A DNA stretch of 64,000 nt from CAZGSN01 sp964371655 (GTDB lineage Bacteria > Desulfobacterota > Binatia > HRBIN30). The stretch spans positions 1 to 64,000 of the forward strand of contig CAYJOD010000005.1 of the NCBI GenBank assembly GCA_964371655.1, read 5' to 3'. The notes under the pieces were generated by a model. It had not been told where the DNA came from. It saw nothing but the letters and a program-made list of their open reading frames with translations, and made no database searches. Below, piece after piece: positions 8,865 through 17,466 of this stretch; the stretch's first letter is position 1, and the number at the start of each line of letters is the position of its first letter. A program made the translations under genes and the position numbers.

Positions 8865-10469
8865 TTACGCCGCCTGGCTTTGCGACATGTGCGTTTGCCG
8901 CAGCTGCTTCCAGAGGCGTGGGGTGAGTTCTTCGACGCGCTTGGCTGGATGCGTGTTCACGCGCTCGATCACGTCGCGCAGATACTCGAACGGGTTGACC
9001 TGGTGCGCCTTGCACGTGTTGACCAGCGTCAACAGCACCGCCGTGCGTTTGGCCGCTGCCTCGCTGCCGATGAACATCCAGTTCTTGCGTCCGATGACAA
9101 TCGGCTTGATCCCGCGCTCGGCGCCGTTGTTATCGATCTCCAACGCTCCGTGCTCCGTGTAGCGGTTGAGCGCCATCCACTGATTGAGCGCGTAGGTGAT
9201 CGCTTCACCCAGAGGACTCTTCGGTAGCGCCTGCGCCCGCAGCTCCTCCAACCGAGCCTTGATGCGCTTGAGAATCGGCCGTGCCTGCTGCTGGCGCAAC
9301 TCCAGGCGTTGCGCCTCGCTCAAGCCGTTCTCCTTGGCTCGCTTCTCCAGGCCGTAGAGCTCCCCGATCCACACCACGATCTGCTTGGCCTCGCTGGGCG
9401 CCGTCAGCTCCGCGTCCTTGAAGTACCGTCGCGCGTGCGCCCAGCAGCCGACCTCGAGGATCCGTTCGTTGCTTGCGAAAATTTCATCGTAGGCCGGCGC
9501 CGCATCCACCTGTAAGTACCCGCCCCAGCCGGCCAACATCCTACTCGGACTACCTTTGTTGCGCTGCCAGTCGAAGTCGTAGACGACATCGCCGAACTCG
9601 CCCCGGTACACCCACATGTGCCCGTTGCGATACACCCGCTCGGCCTCTTGCACCTTCACCTTCGTATCGTCCGACTGGATCCAGCGCGATTGCAGCACTT
9701 GCTGGTGCACCGCTTTGGCCAAAGGTACCAGCAGGTCGGCCACCGCTCCGTTCCATTGCGAAAGAAGACCGCGGCTCACCTCGATCCCATGGCGCCAGAA
9801 GATCTGCTCGATGCGGTACAGCGGCAGGTGGTCGGCGTATTTGCTGGTCACCACGTGCGCCAGCACTCCCGGTTCCGGACGCCCCTTCTCGATCGGCCGC
9901 GCCGGCAGCGTTGCCTGCAGCACTCCTTGCTGGCAGCTCGGGCAGGCGTACTTCGGTCGCACGTACTCGCGGATGAAGAACGACGCCGGCCGGTAGTCCA
10001 ACGCCTGCGTCGTATCCACGCCGATGCGCACCTTCTGCTGCTCGCAACACTTACAGATCAGATCCTGGTCGGCGGGTGTGATTTCCACGATCTCCACCGG
10101 CAGATCTGCCGGCAGCGGCTTGCGCCCGGGGTGTGGTTTGCGCTTGTGCCCGCGTACCTCGACGTCCGCCGGCGCCGCACTCTCGTCGCTGGCGTTGGAC
10201 ACAACCTCGCCAGCCGCCGCCGCAAAAGGCAGCACCCCTTGCTCGGCCACCACCGGCGCCGCCTTCTCACTGCGCCGCCCGAACACGTGGCGGCGCAGCA
10301 AGTACAGCATGTGCTCCAGGCGCTCGATCTTCTCTTGCTTGGATTCGATCTGTTGTTGCTTGGAGTCGATCTCGTGCTGTTTGGAGTCGATCTGCTCCTG
10401 GCGGGCTTCGATCTGTTGGAAAAGCTCGGCGATCAGCGCGTGCGCATCACCGAGATCGTGCGGCAGCAT
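8865..10469 (-). CDS. tnpC: IS66 transposase TnpC (DDE)
   Basis: Transposase of IS66 that cuts and joins element ends. The N-terminus has a coiled-coil of repeated SKQxxI heptads (about residues 18-50), then the IS66 zinc-finger domain with CKCCEQ and CPSCQQG, then the DDE core: SDDTKV (first Asp), QVDAAPAYDE (second Asp) and NNGAERGIKP (Glu). It ends with the typical C-terminal IS66 tail. The start at 10469 (MLPHDLGD) fits family members; an upstream in-frame ATG at 10523 adds 18 residues. Full length. Confidence 0.93.
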   Translation of the reverse strand: MLPHDLGDAHALIAELFQQIEARQEQIDSKQHEIDSKQQQIESKQEKIERLEHMLYLLRRHVFGRRSEKAAPVVAEQGVLPFAAAAGEVVSNASDESAAPADVEVRGHKRKPHPGRKPLPADLPVEIVEITPADQDLICKCCEQQKVRIGVDTTQALDYRPASFFIREYVRPKYACPSCQQGVLQATLPARPIEKGRPEPGVLAHVVTSKYADHLPLYRIEQIFWRHGIEVSRGLLSQWNGAVADLLVPLAKAVHQQVLQSRWIQSDDTKVKVQEAERVYRNGHMWVYRGEFGDVVYDFDWQRNKGSPSRMLAGWGGYLQVDAAPAYDEIFASNERILEVGCWAHARRYFKDAELTAPSEAKQIVVWIGELYGLEKRAKENGLSEAQRLELRQQQARPILKRIKARLEELRAQALPKSPLGEAITYALNQWMALNRYTEHGALEIDNNGAERGIKPIVIGRKNWMFIGSEAAAKRTAVLLTLVNTCKAHQVNPFEYLRDVIERVNTHPAKRVEELTPRLWKQLRQTHMSQSQAA

Positions 10470-10560
10470 GGGTGCTGCCTGTGCGTCGTGTCTTTCCACC
10501 AACCCCTCACCAACCCAACGCACACGCTCTTATCATATCGCGTCACGATAAGCATCAGCT

Positions 10561-10893
10561 CTACCCACGCCGATACCACTTTTTTCTGCGCGCGCTCGAC
10601 ATTTCGATCCCTTCGAGCACCGCCAGCAGCTCTCCCACCTCGATCTGCTCCGCGCTCGGCGCCTCGAAGCTGCCCTCCTCCAGCCGTTTGTAGAACAGGC
10701 AGAACCCGGCCCGGTCCCAGTACAGAACTTTGATCCTGTCCTTGCGCCGATTGAGAAACACAAACAGGTGTCCTGACAACGGATCTTGGCGCAACACCTC
10801 GCGTGCGATTGCCGCCAGCGCGTCAAACGACTTGCGCAGGTCGGTGGCACCAAGGGCCACGAACACCCGCACCGACGGTGGCAGGCTCAGCAT
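10561..10893 (-). CDS. tnpB: IS66 accessory protein TnpB
   Basis: A 110-residue IS66 Orf2 protein, needed with TnpA and TnpC for transposition in characterised members though its biochemistry is unclear. The segment VFVALGATDLRKSFDALA (residues 9-26) and DRIKVLYWDRAGFCLFYKRLE are family signatures. It overlaps tnpA by 7 bases and is followed by tnpC, indicating coupled translation. Not related to the TnpB nucleases of IS605. Confidence 0.95.
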   Translation of the reverse strand: MLSLPPSVRVFVALGATDLRKSFDALAAIAREVLRQDPLSGHLFVFLNRRKDRIKVLYWDRAGFCLFYKRLEEGSFEAPSAEQIEVGELLAVLEGIEMSSARRKKWYRRG

Positions 10894-11228
10894 GCCGTGA
10901 GCGTATCGAGCAGCCGCCTGAGCGCCGTCGCATCAAAATGCATCGGCACGTGCACTCGCATGCCCCTGCCGAGCTCGATCTCGAACCCTTTGTCCGCACC
11001 GGCCCCATTGCGACCAATCTCCACCATTTGCACCTTGGTGTTGTGTGGCTGCCCAACACCGAGTCGTTTGTGCTCCCGGCGCCACCACCCGAACGTGCCC
11101 ACTTTGATCCCGCGTCGCAGGCAAAACTCGTTCATCGTCTGTCCGCTGCGCTCCCATTCCGCCACCAGCTCCATCCGCTGCTGCATGCGCCGCGTCAGCT
11201 TCGATGCTCCTTGTACCATCGTCGTCAC
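10887..11228 (-). CDS. tnpA: IS66 accessory protein TnpA (helix-turn-helix)
   Basis: A 113-residue IS66 Orf1/TnpA protein. It has an N-terminal helix-turn-helix (SKLTRRMQQRMELVAEWERS, then MNEFCLRRGIKVGTFGWWRRE) typical of IS66/IS3-type DNA-binding subunits, probably contacting the terminal repeats. It is the first gene of the element, starting about 60 bases inside the right inverted repeat, and overlaps tnpB. Confidence 0.92.
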   Translation of the reverse strand: MTTMVQGASKLTRRMQQRMELVAEWERSGQTMNEFCLRRGIKVGTFGWWRREHKRLGVGQPHNTKVQMVEIGRNGAGADKGFEIELGRGMRVHVPMHFDATALRRLLDTLTAC

Positions 11229-11301
11229 CTCCGACGACGGTATCGCTCACAATCGGGTGCCAGGTGTAGATGGGTTTGGTGGATCGCTTACGTAGTTTGA
11301 T

Positions 11302-11883
11302 CTAGCGAGTTGGGGTGCGAGTCGACCGCGGTGTGGGCGTGACCGGGATCTCCGATTCGAATGTCGCGAGGTAGTCGCCGTTCTGAAACGCCTTGAGCTC
11401 GAAACGTTCGAGTCGATCCTCGCTGTCGATTCGGTGCTGCAGGTTACCTTTGAGCACGACCGAGCTGCAGCGCCCGCCGCTGACCAACTTCAGATCTTGG
11501 AAGAAGAGTGATGCGTTCGCCGTTTCGATTACCGGCACTGTCTTGACGACGTCGACCTGGGTTCTGCCATGGTCGGCGGCGAGGAGTTGCAGATACAGAT
11601 TGTGCTCAGTCTGCGATTTGCCGTTGCTGTAAACAATGAAACGGTACGGTCCTTCGCGATCGGCATTGCACCACCAGCCACCGGTGAGAACCTGGTAGAC
11701 GTTGCCGTTGATGGCGTGAACGACCCCAGCGTCGTTACCGAGAGGGACCGCGGCCTTGCGCCGTGGTGTGGCGAGCGCGGTGCCGTGCGACAGGACGAAC
11801 AGGACGAACAGGATAGATCGGAAAGCGGTGAATCTCAGGCGCGAACGGAATTGCGCCCCGGCTAGCGTCGCTCTCTGGATCAT
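11302..11883 (-). CDS. Exported protein of unknown function with short Thr/Pro/Arg tail
   Basis: The frame from the ATG at 11883 encodes about 193 residues with a signal peptide (hydrophobic ILFVLFVLSHGTALA near residues 23-37). The mature domain is beta-rich with two cysteines (WWCNADREG, SGGRCSSVVL) and ends TPTPRSTRTPTR. I recognise no family. The IS66 element begins just beyond the stop codon, so the transcript end is probably altered but the reading frame appears intact. An earlier start at 11952 is possible but would bury the signal peptide. Confidence 0.65.
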   Translation of the reverse strand: MIQRATLAGAQFRSRLRFTAFRSILFVLFVLSHGTALATPRRKAAVPLGNDAGVVHAINGNVYQVLTGGWWCNADREGPYRFIVYSNGKSQTEHNLYLQLLAADHGRTQVDVVKTVPVIETANASLFFQDLKLVSGGRCSSVVLKGNLQHRIDSEDRLERFELKAFQNGDYLATFESEIPVTPTPRSTRTPTR

Positions 11884-11958
11884 CTGCTGCCTTGTACCAC
11901 GCGACAGCGCACAAGGCCGGAGGATTCTTGCCACGAGGTGAAAGCTCCGCACGACGTT

Positions 11959-11985
11959 GACCCTGCACCGCTTCGGTGCGGGGTC
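11959..11985. terminator. Strong GC hairpin
   Basis: Near-perfect stem GACCCTGCACCG/GGTGCGGGGTC with loop CTTC, followed on the plus strand by CTTTC. It lies between two minus-strand genes, so it may be a terminator or a dispersed hairpin; no long T tract is present on the minus strand. Confidence 0.4.
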
Positions 11986-12158
11986 TTTCGCGATGTCGGC
12001 CTGGCGACATCAATGACCGGGCTACGCCAACTGCTCTACCCACCGCCACCCGGTGGGGAAAACGGAATCGGGGAAAACCGTGAGGATGTCGTGTCCCACA
12101 CCAAGAACGAAATCCCGCGCCAAGACGCAAGGCCGGAATGACGGCGGAGAGTGCGTCA

Positions 12159-12199
12159 CCGCCGCTCCGAACCGAGCTTGAGCTCGGCCGGAGCGGCGG
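12159..12199 (-). terminator. Likely terminator hairpin of the FG-GAP gene
   Basis: A long two-part palindrome (CCGCCGCTCCG, CCGAGC, loop TTGA, then the complements) ends 20 bases after the stop of the gene at 12219-15224. Position and stability fit a transcription end, though there is no U tract. Confidence 0.5.
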
Positions 12200-12218
12200 C
12201 ACCGCAAAGAGACGCGCT

Positions 12219-15200
12219 TCAGTCTCCCTTCGACTTCACGACCCAGGCTGCTCCCTTGCCGGGCCGGTACAAGAACAGGTCGCTCTTGCCGTCACCGTTG
12301 TAGTCGAACGTCAACACATGATCGGCGCTTGAGAGGAGATCGTAGCCAGCGATTCCATTCGGCGGAGCCGAGCCGTTGTCCCCCACGGAATAGACAGCGG
12401 TGAAGGTGCCATCGCCGTTAGAGCGGGCCACCCACGCGGCTCCCTTCCCAGGCCGGTAGAGAAACAGATCCTCCTTTCCGTCGCCGTTGTAGTCGAACTT
12501 CAACACATGATCGGCGGTTGAGAGGAGATCGTAGCCAGCGATCCCGTTCGGCGGAGCCGAGCCGTTGTCCCCGACATGGTAGGCGGCAGTGAAGGTGCCG
12601 TCGCCATTGGACTGTGCCACCCACGCGGCTCCCTTCCCAGGCCGGTAGAGAAACAGATCGTCCTTGCCGTCGCCGTTGTAGTCGAAAGCCAGCACCTGGT
12701 CAGCGGTCGAGAGCAGATCGTAGCCGGCGATTCCGTTCGGTGGGGCGGAGCCGTTGTCCCCGACATGGTAGGCGGCAGTGAAGGTGCCGTCGCCATTGGA
12801 CTGTGCCACCCACGCGGCTCCCTTCCCAGGCCGGTAGAGAAACAGATCGTCCTTGCCGTCGCCGTTGTAATCGAACGTCAACACACGATCGGCGGTTGAG
12901 AGCAGATCGTAGCCAGCGATTCCATTCGGCGGAGCCGAGCCGTTGTCCCCGACATGGTAGACGGCAGTGAAGGTGCCGTCGCCATTGGACTGCGCCACCC
13001 ATGCGGCTCCCTTCCCAGGCCGGTAGACGAACAGGTCGTCCTTGCCGTCGCCGTTGTAGTCGAAAGCCAGCACCTGGTCAGCGGTCGAGAGCAGATCGTA
13101 GCCAGCGATTCCGTTCGGTGGGGCGGAGCCGTTGTCGCCAACGGAGTAGACCGCAGTGAAGGTGCCATCGCCGTTGGAGCGGGCCACCCACGCGGCTCCC
13201 TTCCCAGGCCGGTAGAGAAACAGATCCTCCTTGCCGTCGCCGTTGTAGTCGAACTTCAACACACGATCGGCGGTTGAGAGGAGATCGTAGCCAGCGATTC
13301 CGTTCGGCGGAGCCGAGCCGTTGTCGCCCACGTTATAGACGGCGGCGAAGGTACCATCGCCGTTGGAGTGGGCCACCCACGCGGCTCCCTTCCCAGGCCG
13401 GTAGAGAAACAGGTCTTCGTTATGGTCGCCGTCGTAGTCGAACTTGAGCACCTGATCCGCGGGCGAGAGCAGATCGTAGCCGGCAATCCCATTCGGCGGA
13501 GTCGAGCCATTGTCGCCCACGGTGTATACGGCCTCGAACTTCGACTCACACACGTCGGCTGGAAGCCGCACTTCCGCGATTCGGGTGCTCCAACCGGCTT
13601 GCGACGTTGTCGCGTAGTAGAGCGAGGTGTACCAGAACGTGCACGGCCGCGACGGATCGACGTCCATCGAGCCGTAGTCTCCCCATCGAGGTGCGTCGGC
13701 GTACGTCTCGGAGCCGCCACCGTCCACTATTGTAGTCTCCGATCCCAGAGTCCCTGCAGGATCCGTGCTGCGCCGATACGCGATCCGAAGACCCGGAAAG
13801 GTCTGAGCGTTGGCCACGCTGTAGCCGACCATGATGTTGCCGGCCGCATCCATTGCGAGACTCCCCATCCATCGGTTCAAGGCGTCGGGGGCGTGCGTGC
13901 CCTGCTGAAAGATGGACCATGTCCCGTTGGGCGGGCGCCGCAACTCGTACCAGCGAACGCCTGCGAGATCGTGGCCGGTCGCGTCCACGGAGTGATTGAG
14001 CAGTAGGGTCTGGTGGGTGCCGAAGTTGCGATACTGCGCACGGAACATCGGCCACACAGAAAGCGTCTCAAGGCGGGTGGCCGTTCCCGGCTGTGGAACA
14101 CAGGCGCCCATGAGGTCGGCGTTGCAGAGCACCGAGTCGAATGCGGCGGTGGGCAGGGTGGCAACGGACTTGAAGGTCGATGCCGCGGGGTTGGCCCAGT
14201 TCACGGAAAACGCGAAGACCTCGACGCGGTCCTGGCCGGTGAATCGCTGGCCGTCAATCTGGCGCAGAAAGAAGTTTGGCGTGCCGGCCGGCGGAGGCGG
14301 GCCGTCCAGATCGCTCGGCTGCAACACGATTGAGGGGGCTGCAACGGAAAACTGGACTTGCCGCGCCGGCTGCCCGGCGAGCATCCGGTCGCGCTCGAAG
14401 GCCCAGACATCGAGGCCGCCGCTAGGAAAGCCGCGCTGGGTCGACATGTAATAGCCGTCGGACCAGACGCCGATCTTCGGGTAGTCGGGTCTGACCGGAT
14501 TGTTGTTCGCGTCCTTAGTCTCGAATGCATACAGGAACCACCCGCTCGTGAGCGGATCGGGGCCACGAGATACCGCGATGCACTGCAGGTTCTTGTCGAT
14601 CGCGAATTGACTCACGAGCCAACGATCGGCGAGGCGGTCGTAGCGGACGACGGGGTCGCCGTCGTTGTCCGTCTGACAGCCTCCCCCAAAGCCCTGCCAC
14701 AGCGAGTTGATCTGGGAGGGGCCGGCGAGCAGATTCCCGCTCTTGTCGTAGATGGCAAAGGCGGAGTTCACCATCTGGATGTAGTGGTTCGGCCCGACGG
14801 CGCCGATGGTGTCGGGCGGCAGGACGCCGGTGGCGCCGATCCCGTCGATATTGGTGCCGACCGTGGGTGCGGCCAGCGCGGCGGTGGAAGGTGCCGATTC
14901 CAACGCGGCTTGCGATGCGCGCAGGAGGGGATCGCGCTGTTTTGTCGGGTGGTACCGCGACGGGGAGAGGTCAGCGTCACCTTTCAGATCCTGCTTGACC
15001 CTGATGGGTTGGCCCTCGCTCCAGACCTGCATCGGGGCGGCCAACATGAGCGCTCGCGCGTCGTCGGAGACGCTGGTCTTCGGAACGCTGGCCTCCCGGA
15101 CCATCGGTGCGCTGATCTCGTGCTGAGCCCGGGCGGTCGTTGCAACCAACGCAGCGATCGCGAGAACGCCGGCGGTATACACGGGTACACGGTGTGGTCG

Positions 15201-15224
15201 CTTCCTCGCAGAAACAGGTGTCAT
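12219..15224 (-). CDS. Exported FG-GAP/VCBS-like repeat protein
   Basis: Secreted or surface protein of about 1001 residues. ATG at 15224 has GGAGGA upstream and gives a signal peptide (VYTAGVLAIAALVATTARA, about 16-34). Residues about 110-540 form a beta-propeller-like region with IGAVGPNHYIQMVNS and DNDGDPVVRYDRLADRW, a module seen in large secreted proteins of uncertain role. The C-terminal ~440 residues are seven tandem 63-residue repeats, each with VGDNGSAPPNGIAGYDLL, a calcium-loop-like DYNGDGKDD and LFLYRPGKGAAWV. The repeats resemble FG-GAP/integrin-alpha-like blades, seven being a full propeller. Enzyme residues are not evident; adhesion or ligand binding is a guess. Confidence 0.85.
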   Translation of the reverse strand: MTPVSARKRPHRVPVYTAGVLAIAALVATTARAQHEISAPMVREASVPKTSVSDDARALMLAAPMQVWSEGQPIRVKQDLKGDADLSPSRYHPTKQRDPLLRASQAALESAPSTAALAAPTVGTNIDGIGATGVLPPDTIGAVGPNHYIQMVNSAFAIYDKSGNLLAGPSQINSLWQGFGGGCQTDNDGDPVVRYDRLADRWLVSQFAIDKNLQCIAVSRGPDPLTSGWFLYAFETKDANNNPVRPDYPKIGVWSDGYYMSTQRGFPSGGLDVWAFERDRMLAGQPARQVQFSVAAPSIVLQPSDLDGPPPPAGTPNFFLRQIDGQRFTGQDRVEVFAFSVNWANPAASTFKSVATLPTAAFDSVLCNADLMGACVPQPGTATRLETLSVWPMFRAQYRNFGTHQTLLLNHSVDATGHDLAGVRWYELRRPPNGTWSIFQQGTHAPDALNRWMGSLAMDAAGNIMVGYSVANAQTFPGLRIAYRRSTDPAGTLGSETTIVDGGGSETYADAPRWGDYGSMDVDPSRPCTFWYTSLYYATTSQAGWSTRIAEVRLPADVCESKFEAVYTVGDNGSTPPNGIAGYDLLSPADQVLKFDYDGDHNEDLFLYRPGKGAAWVAHSNGDGTFAAVYNVGDNGSAPPNGIAGYDLLSTADRVLKFDYNGDGKEDLFLYRPGKGAAWVARSNGDGTFTAVYSVGDNGSAPPNGIAGYDLLSTADQVLAFDYNGDGKDDLFVYRPGKGAAWVAQSNGDGTFTAVYHVGDNGSAPPNGIAGYDLLSTADRVLTFDYNGDGKDDLFLYRPGKGAAWVAQSNGDGTFTAAYHVGDNGSAPPNGIAGYDLLSTADQVLAFDYNGDGKDDLFLYRPGKGAAWVAQSNGDGTFTAAYHVGDNGSAPPNGIAGYDLLSTADHVLKFDYNGDGKEDLFLYRPGKGAAWVARSNGDGTFTAVYSVGDNGSAPPNGIAGYDLLSSADHVLTFDYNGDGKSDLFLYRPGKGAAWVVKSKGD
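12225..13545 (-). repeat. Seven near-identical 189-bp tandem coding repeats
   Basis: The period is 189 bp (for example GCCACCCACGCGGCTCC recurs at 12426 and 12615 and onward). Internal copies differ at very few positions, whereas the first (N-terminal) unit is more diverged. The arrangement suggests recent amplification or homogenisation. Confidence 0.9.
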
Positions 15225-15312
15225 GTCACGGTCCTCCTTCGGTTTGAGGGTTGGAAACACTGCTGATCGCGTCTCGACCCGTCGTCGGCGCCGAAACTGT
15301 TTTCTCAAGAGA

Positions 15313-15606
15313 TCACCTTCGATCGTCTTCTTGGGGGGTGCTGGCCGGCGGTTCGACGGCGGACTCCGAATCGGTCTGGCGCGACTTCTTCAGGTCTGGC
15401 CTCACGCGAACGCGATCCCCCGGTTTCCACTTCGGAGCCGGGGCCTGCCCGGGCGCAGGCGCGTCGCTCGATTGCGGCGTCACTGGCCCGTGGACGACCG
15501 GGCCCTTTACTGACGGCTCCTTGTCACAATCGGCGCATGACGACGCCTGCTTCGAGAAGAAAGAAAGCAAGCACATCGCACACCCCAACAGACGTAAAGG
15601 ACGCAT
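15313..15606 (-). CDS. Small exported Pro-rich protein
   Basis: A 97-residue product from ATG 15606, which has GGAGG upstream. It starts with a hydrophobic, Cys-containing leader (RLLGCAMCLLSFFSKQASSCADC) that could be a signal peptide or lipoprotein-like leader, followed by a Pro/Ala-rich charged tail (PGQAPAPKWKPGDRVRVRPDL). No family recognised. It lies 89 bases upstream of the FG-GAP gene on the same strand, so the two may be co-transcribed. Confidence 0.55.
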   Translation of the reverse strand: MRPLRLLGCAMCLLSFFSKQASSCADCDKEPSVKGPVVHGPVTPQSSDAPAPGQAPAPKWKPGDRVRVRPDLKKSRQTDSESAVEPPASTPQEDDRR

Positions 15607-15734
15607 GATTCGCCTCCGTGGAAGCCGCTGCAGTGGTCCGCCTGCTTCGCTGTGCCGATCGAGCGTTTGCAGCGCCGTGTTCATGCCGTTTCCGCCGGCA
15701 CCGACTTCAGGACGCTTCTCTGCAGCCGTCAGGG
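15607..15734. other. Intergenic, no feature seen
   Basis: Short gap upstream of the small exported protein gene. Nothing recognisable beyond its ribosome-binding site. Confidence 0.4.
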
Positions 15735-15941
15735 CTACGGGTGGAACACCGGCGGCAGCCGCATTTTCGAGCCAGTCATCATGAAGCTGCTACTTCGCCC
15801 GAGAGGATGAAAACTCGGTTCCCGAGCCCCCAGCCCCGAGCCTCCAGCCCCCATTTTCGAAGCAGTTCTGAGGTAGGTACCGACAGGTACAAAATCTGTC
15901 CTACGCGCTATCGCTGCGTTGGTCATGGCGTTGATGCTCAT
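15735..15941 (-). CDS. Small protein with conserved MSINAxTNAAxARRTDF start, probably damaged
   Basis: ATG at 15941 follows GGAGAGGGTA, a good ribosome-binding site. The first 25 residues (MSINAMTNAAIARRTDFVP) resemble the start of small uncharacterised proteobacterial proteins that open M-[AS]-I-N-A-x-x-N-A-A-x-A-R-R. From about residue 30 the frame reads through a low-complexity AGCCCC-type repeat, so the conserved C-terminal part appears lost. I cannot name a function. It could be a chance frame, but the start signal and N-terminus argue otherwise. Confidence 0.35.
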   Translation of the reverse strand: MSINAMTNAAIARRTDFVPVGTYLRTASKMGAGGSGLGAREPSFHPLGRSSSFMMTGSKMRLPPVFHP

Positions 15942-16062
15942 TACCCTCTCCTTTGCCGGTGCCTGACAAGCGCGACGCCTAACTGCTCGGTTTCTCCGGT
16001 TGTGCAGCTGTGTCGATGTCGCCTCCCGCCCGACGGACGCATCGAGCGCAGCCGACGGTACA
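15942..16062. other. Short intergenic region, no feature seen
   Basis: Gap downstream of the 16063-17187 gene and upstream of the small MSINA-type gene. No hairpin or repeat stood out. Confidence 0.35.
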
Positions 16063-17187
16063 CTACTTCTTCGCCGCTGCCGCCGAACCGGATACATTGA
16101 GGGCGCTGCCGGCCGCGGTTAGGAATTGCTGCAAGACATCGGTGGTGAAGTTCGCGCCGACGAAGAAGCCGACGCTATCGGAGTTGAAGGTATCGCGCGT
16201 GCTCAACGACACGTTGTCGGGAATCACGCTACCGGGGCTGAGCCCGACGGGCGATGACAGTTTCTGGGTCTTGAACACGCTGACGCCGGTCATGATTCCG
16301 GACGCTCTACCGATGGTCCATTGAATGCCCGCGAGGGCGCCCTTGTCGACACGGGTTGGGTCGAGCGCGATAAACGGCGCCGGGACCTCCCACCAACGAC
16401 AGTCCTTCCGCGCCAGGTTGAGACCGAATGGAAACTGGGTCAGCGTGATCACCGGCTTGAAGCCGGTCTGATCGCTTGTACGCACGAGAATCTTTTCGGT
16501 GGTGCCGTCCGACTTGAGGCGACTCTGTGCGCTGTACTCGGCCGGCGACCCGAAGTCGAAACCAACGCCCGCACCGAGGAAGAAATCGTAAACCGGCTGG
16601 GTCGGGAACGTATGCTCAACTGTCTTCGCCTGCGCCTCGCAGCCCGGCAAGGTAATCTTCACCGTGTACTTCAGTCGCGTCGCACATCTGAGGTCGATGT
16701 CATAGAATTGCGCGCGCATTAGCGGCTCCTCCACAATCTTTTTCTTCGTTTTATCATCCGGCGTCTTCTCTTGCGCTTGCGCTGGGCTCTGTCCCTCGAC
16801 GTGAAGCAGGCGGTACCAGGGTACGGCATCGCATTCCGTGACTTTGAATTCGACATCGCCATCGGGCGGAATGATCGCGACGAGGCGGATGGCATCGCGT
16901 TCGGTGATATCGGTGAATCCCTCATCGACAGGGGGATTGCGAAGCACTTCCCCATTTGGACCATGGGCAATGACGAATACACGACCGCCGGTCCGACGGC
17001 CCTCTTTACCGATTATGCGCTTCGTCGGGTTGTCATCGTTCTTCTTGGCAAGGTACTGATCGGCAAGGTACTGATCGGCCGCGGCCACCAGGGCTTTCCT
17101 ACGCGCGCTGCACTCGTCGCCTTTCGCGGCCCACGCCTTACCGGCAAACAGAGTCAATCCAATCAAGAAGATCGCTGCGGTTTTCAT
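16063..17187 (-). CDS. Exported protein of unknown function
   Basis: A 374-residue protein with a clear signal peptide (MKTAAIFLIGLTLFAGKAWA). The mature part starts with a charged helical stretch containing a duplicated ADQYL, then a beta-rich region with paired cysteines (TECDAVPW, DLRCATRL, LPGCEAQ) and a C-terminal half with repeated Gly/aromatic strands (DFFLGAGVGFDFG, SVGFFVGANFTTDVL) that could be a small outer-membrane-type barrel, although the very C-terminus (AAAAKK) is not the usual aromatic end. No family recognised. The leader upstream (17188-17620) contains a series of stem-loops. Confidence 0.75.
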   Translation of the reverse strand: MKTAAIFLIGLTLFAGKAWAAKGDECSARRKALVAAADQYLADQYLAKKNDDNPTKRIIGKEGRRTGGRVFVIAHGPNGEVLRNPPVDEGFTDITERDAIRLVAIIPPDGDVEFKVTECDAVPWYRLLHVEGQSPAQAQEKTPDDKTKKKIVEEPLMRAQFYDIDLRCATRLKYTVKITLPGCEAQAKTVEHTFPTQPVYDFFLGAGVGFDFGSPAEYSAQSRLKSDGTTEKILVRTSDQTGFKPVITLTQFPFGLNLARKDCRWWEVPAPFIALDPTRVDKGALAGIQWTIGRASGIMTGVSVFKTQKLSSPVGLSPGSVIPDNVSLSTRDTFNSDSVGFFVGANFTTDVLQQFLTAAGSALNVSGSAAAAKK

Positions 17188-17466
17188 GTGCCCTCCTTAG
17201 GCAAGTGTTACGTCAAGATGATTGAACCTGGCTTCGTACGGAGAATGCGGCTGAAGTCTTCGAACTGCTCCGGGGAGCGCTCCACGGGCAAGCAAGTCCT
17301 GCGCATGGAGCAAGGTCCGCGAGTCTCCGGCCACGCCACTCGACGCCGTGAAGCGTGCTTTCCCCAAGGTGCAGCGATGGCGATCATGCCCGCCCCTCTT
17401 CGCTCTGCGTGCTCGACATGATGGTTTGCTGTTGCAGCGCTGATGCCATCGCGCGCGCCGCTCACC

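Larger units (their letters stand above)
8619..11291 (-). mobile_element. Complete IS66-family insertion sequence
   Basis: Three genes in the IS66 order (tnpA-tnpB-tnpC, minus strand) lie between imperfect terminal inverted repeats that both begin GTAAGCG, the usual IS66 end (8619 inward, 11291 inward; about 18 of 28 positions match). The element is flanked by an 8-bp target duplication with one mismatch: GTAGTCTG at 8611-8618 and GTAGTTTG at 11292-11299. All three frames are open, so it may be active or was until recently. Length 2673 bp is normal. It landed 2-3 bases beyond the stop codon of the gene at 11302-11883. Confidence 0.93.

Noticed and set aside
12225..13545. Regular 189-base repeat, considered as CRISPR or satellite
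   Set aside because: Units are far too long, contiguous and encode seven in-frame FG-GAP-like repeats.
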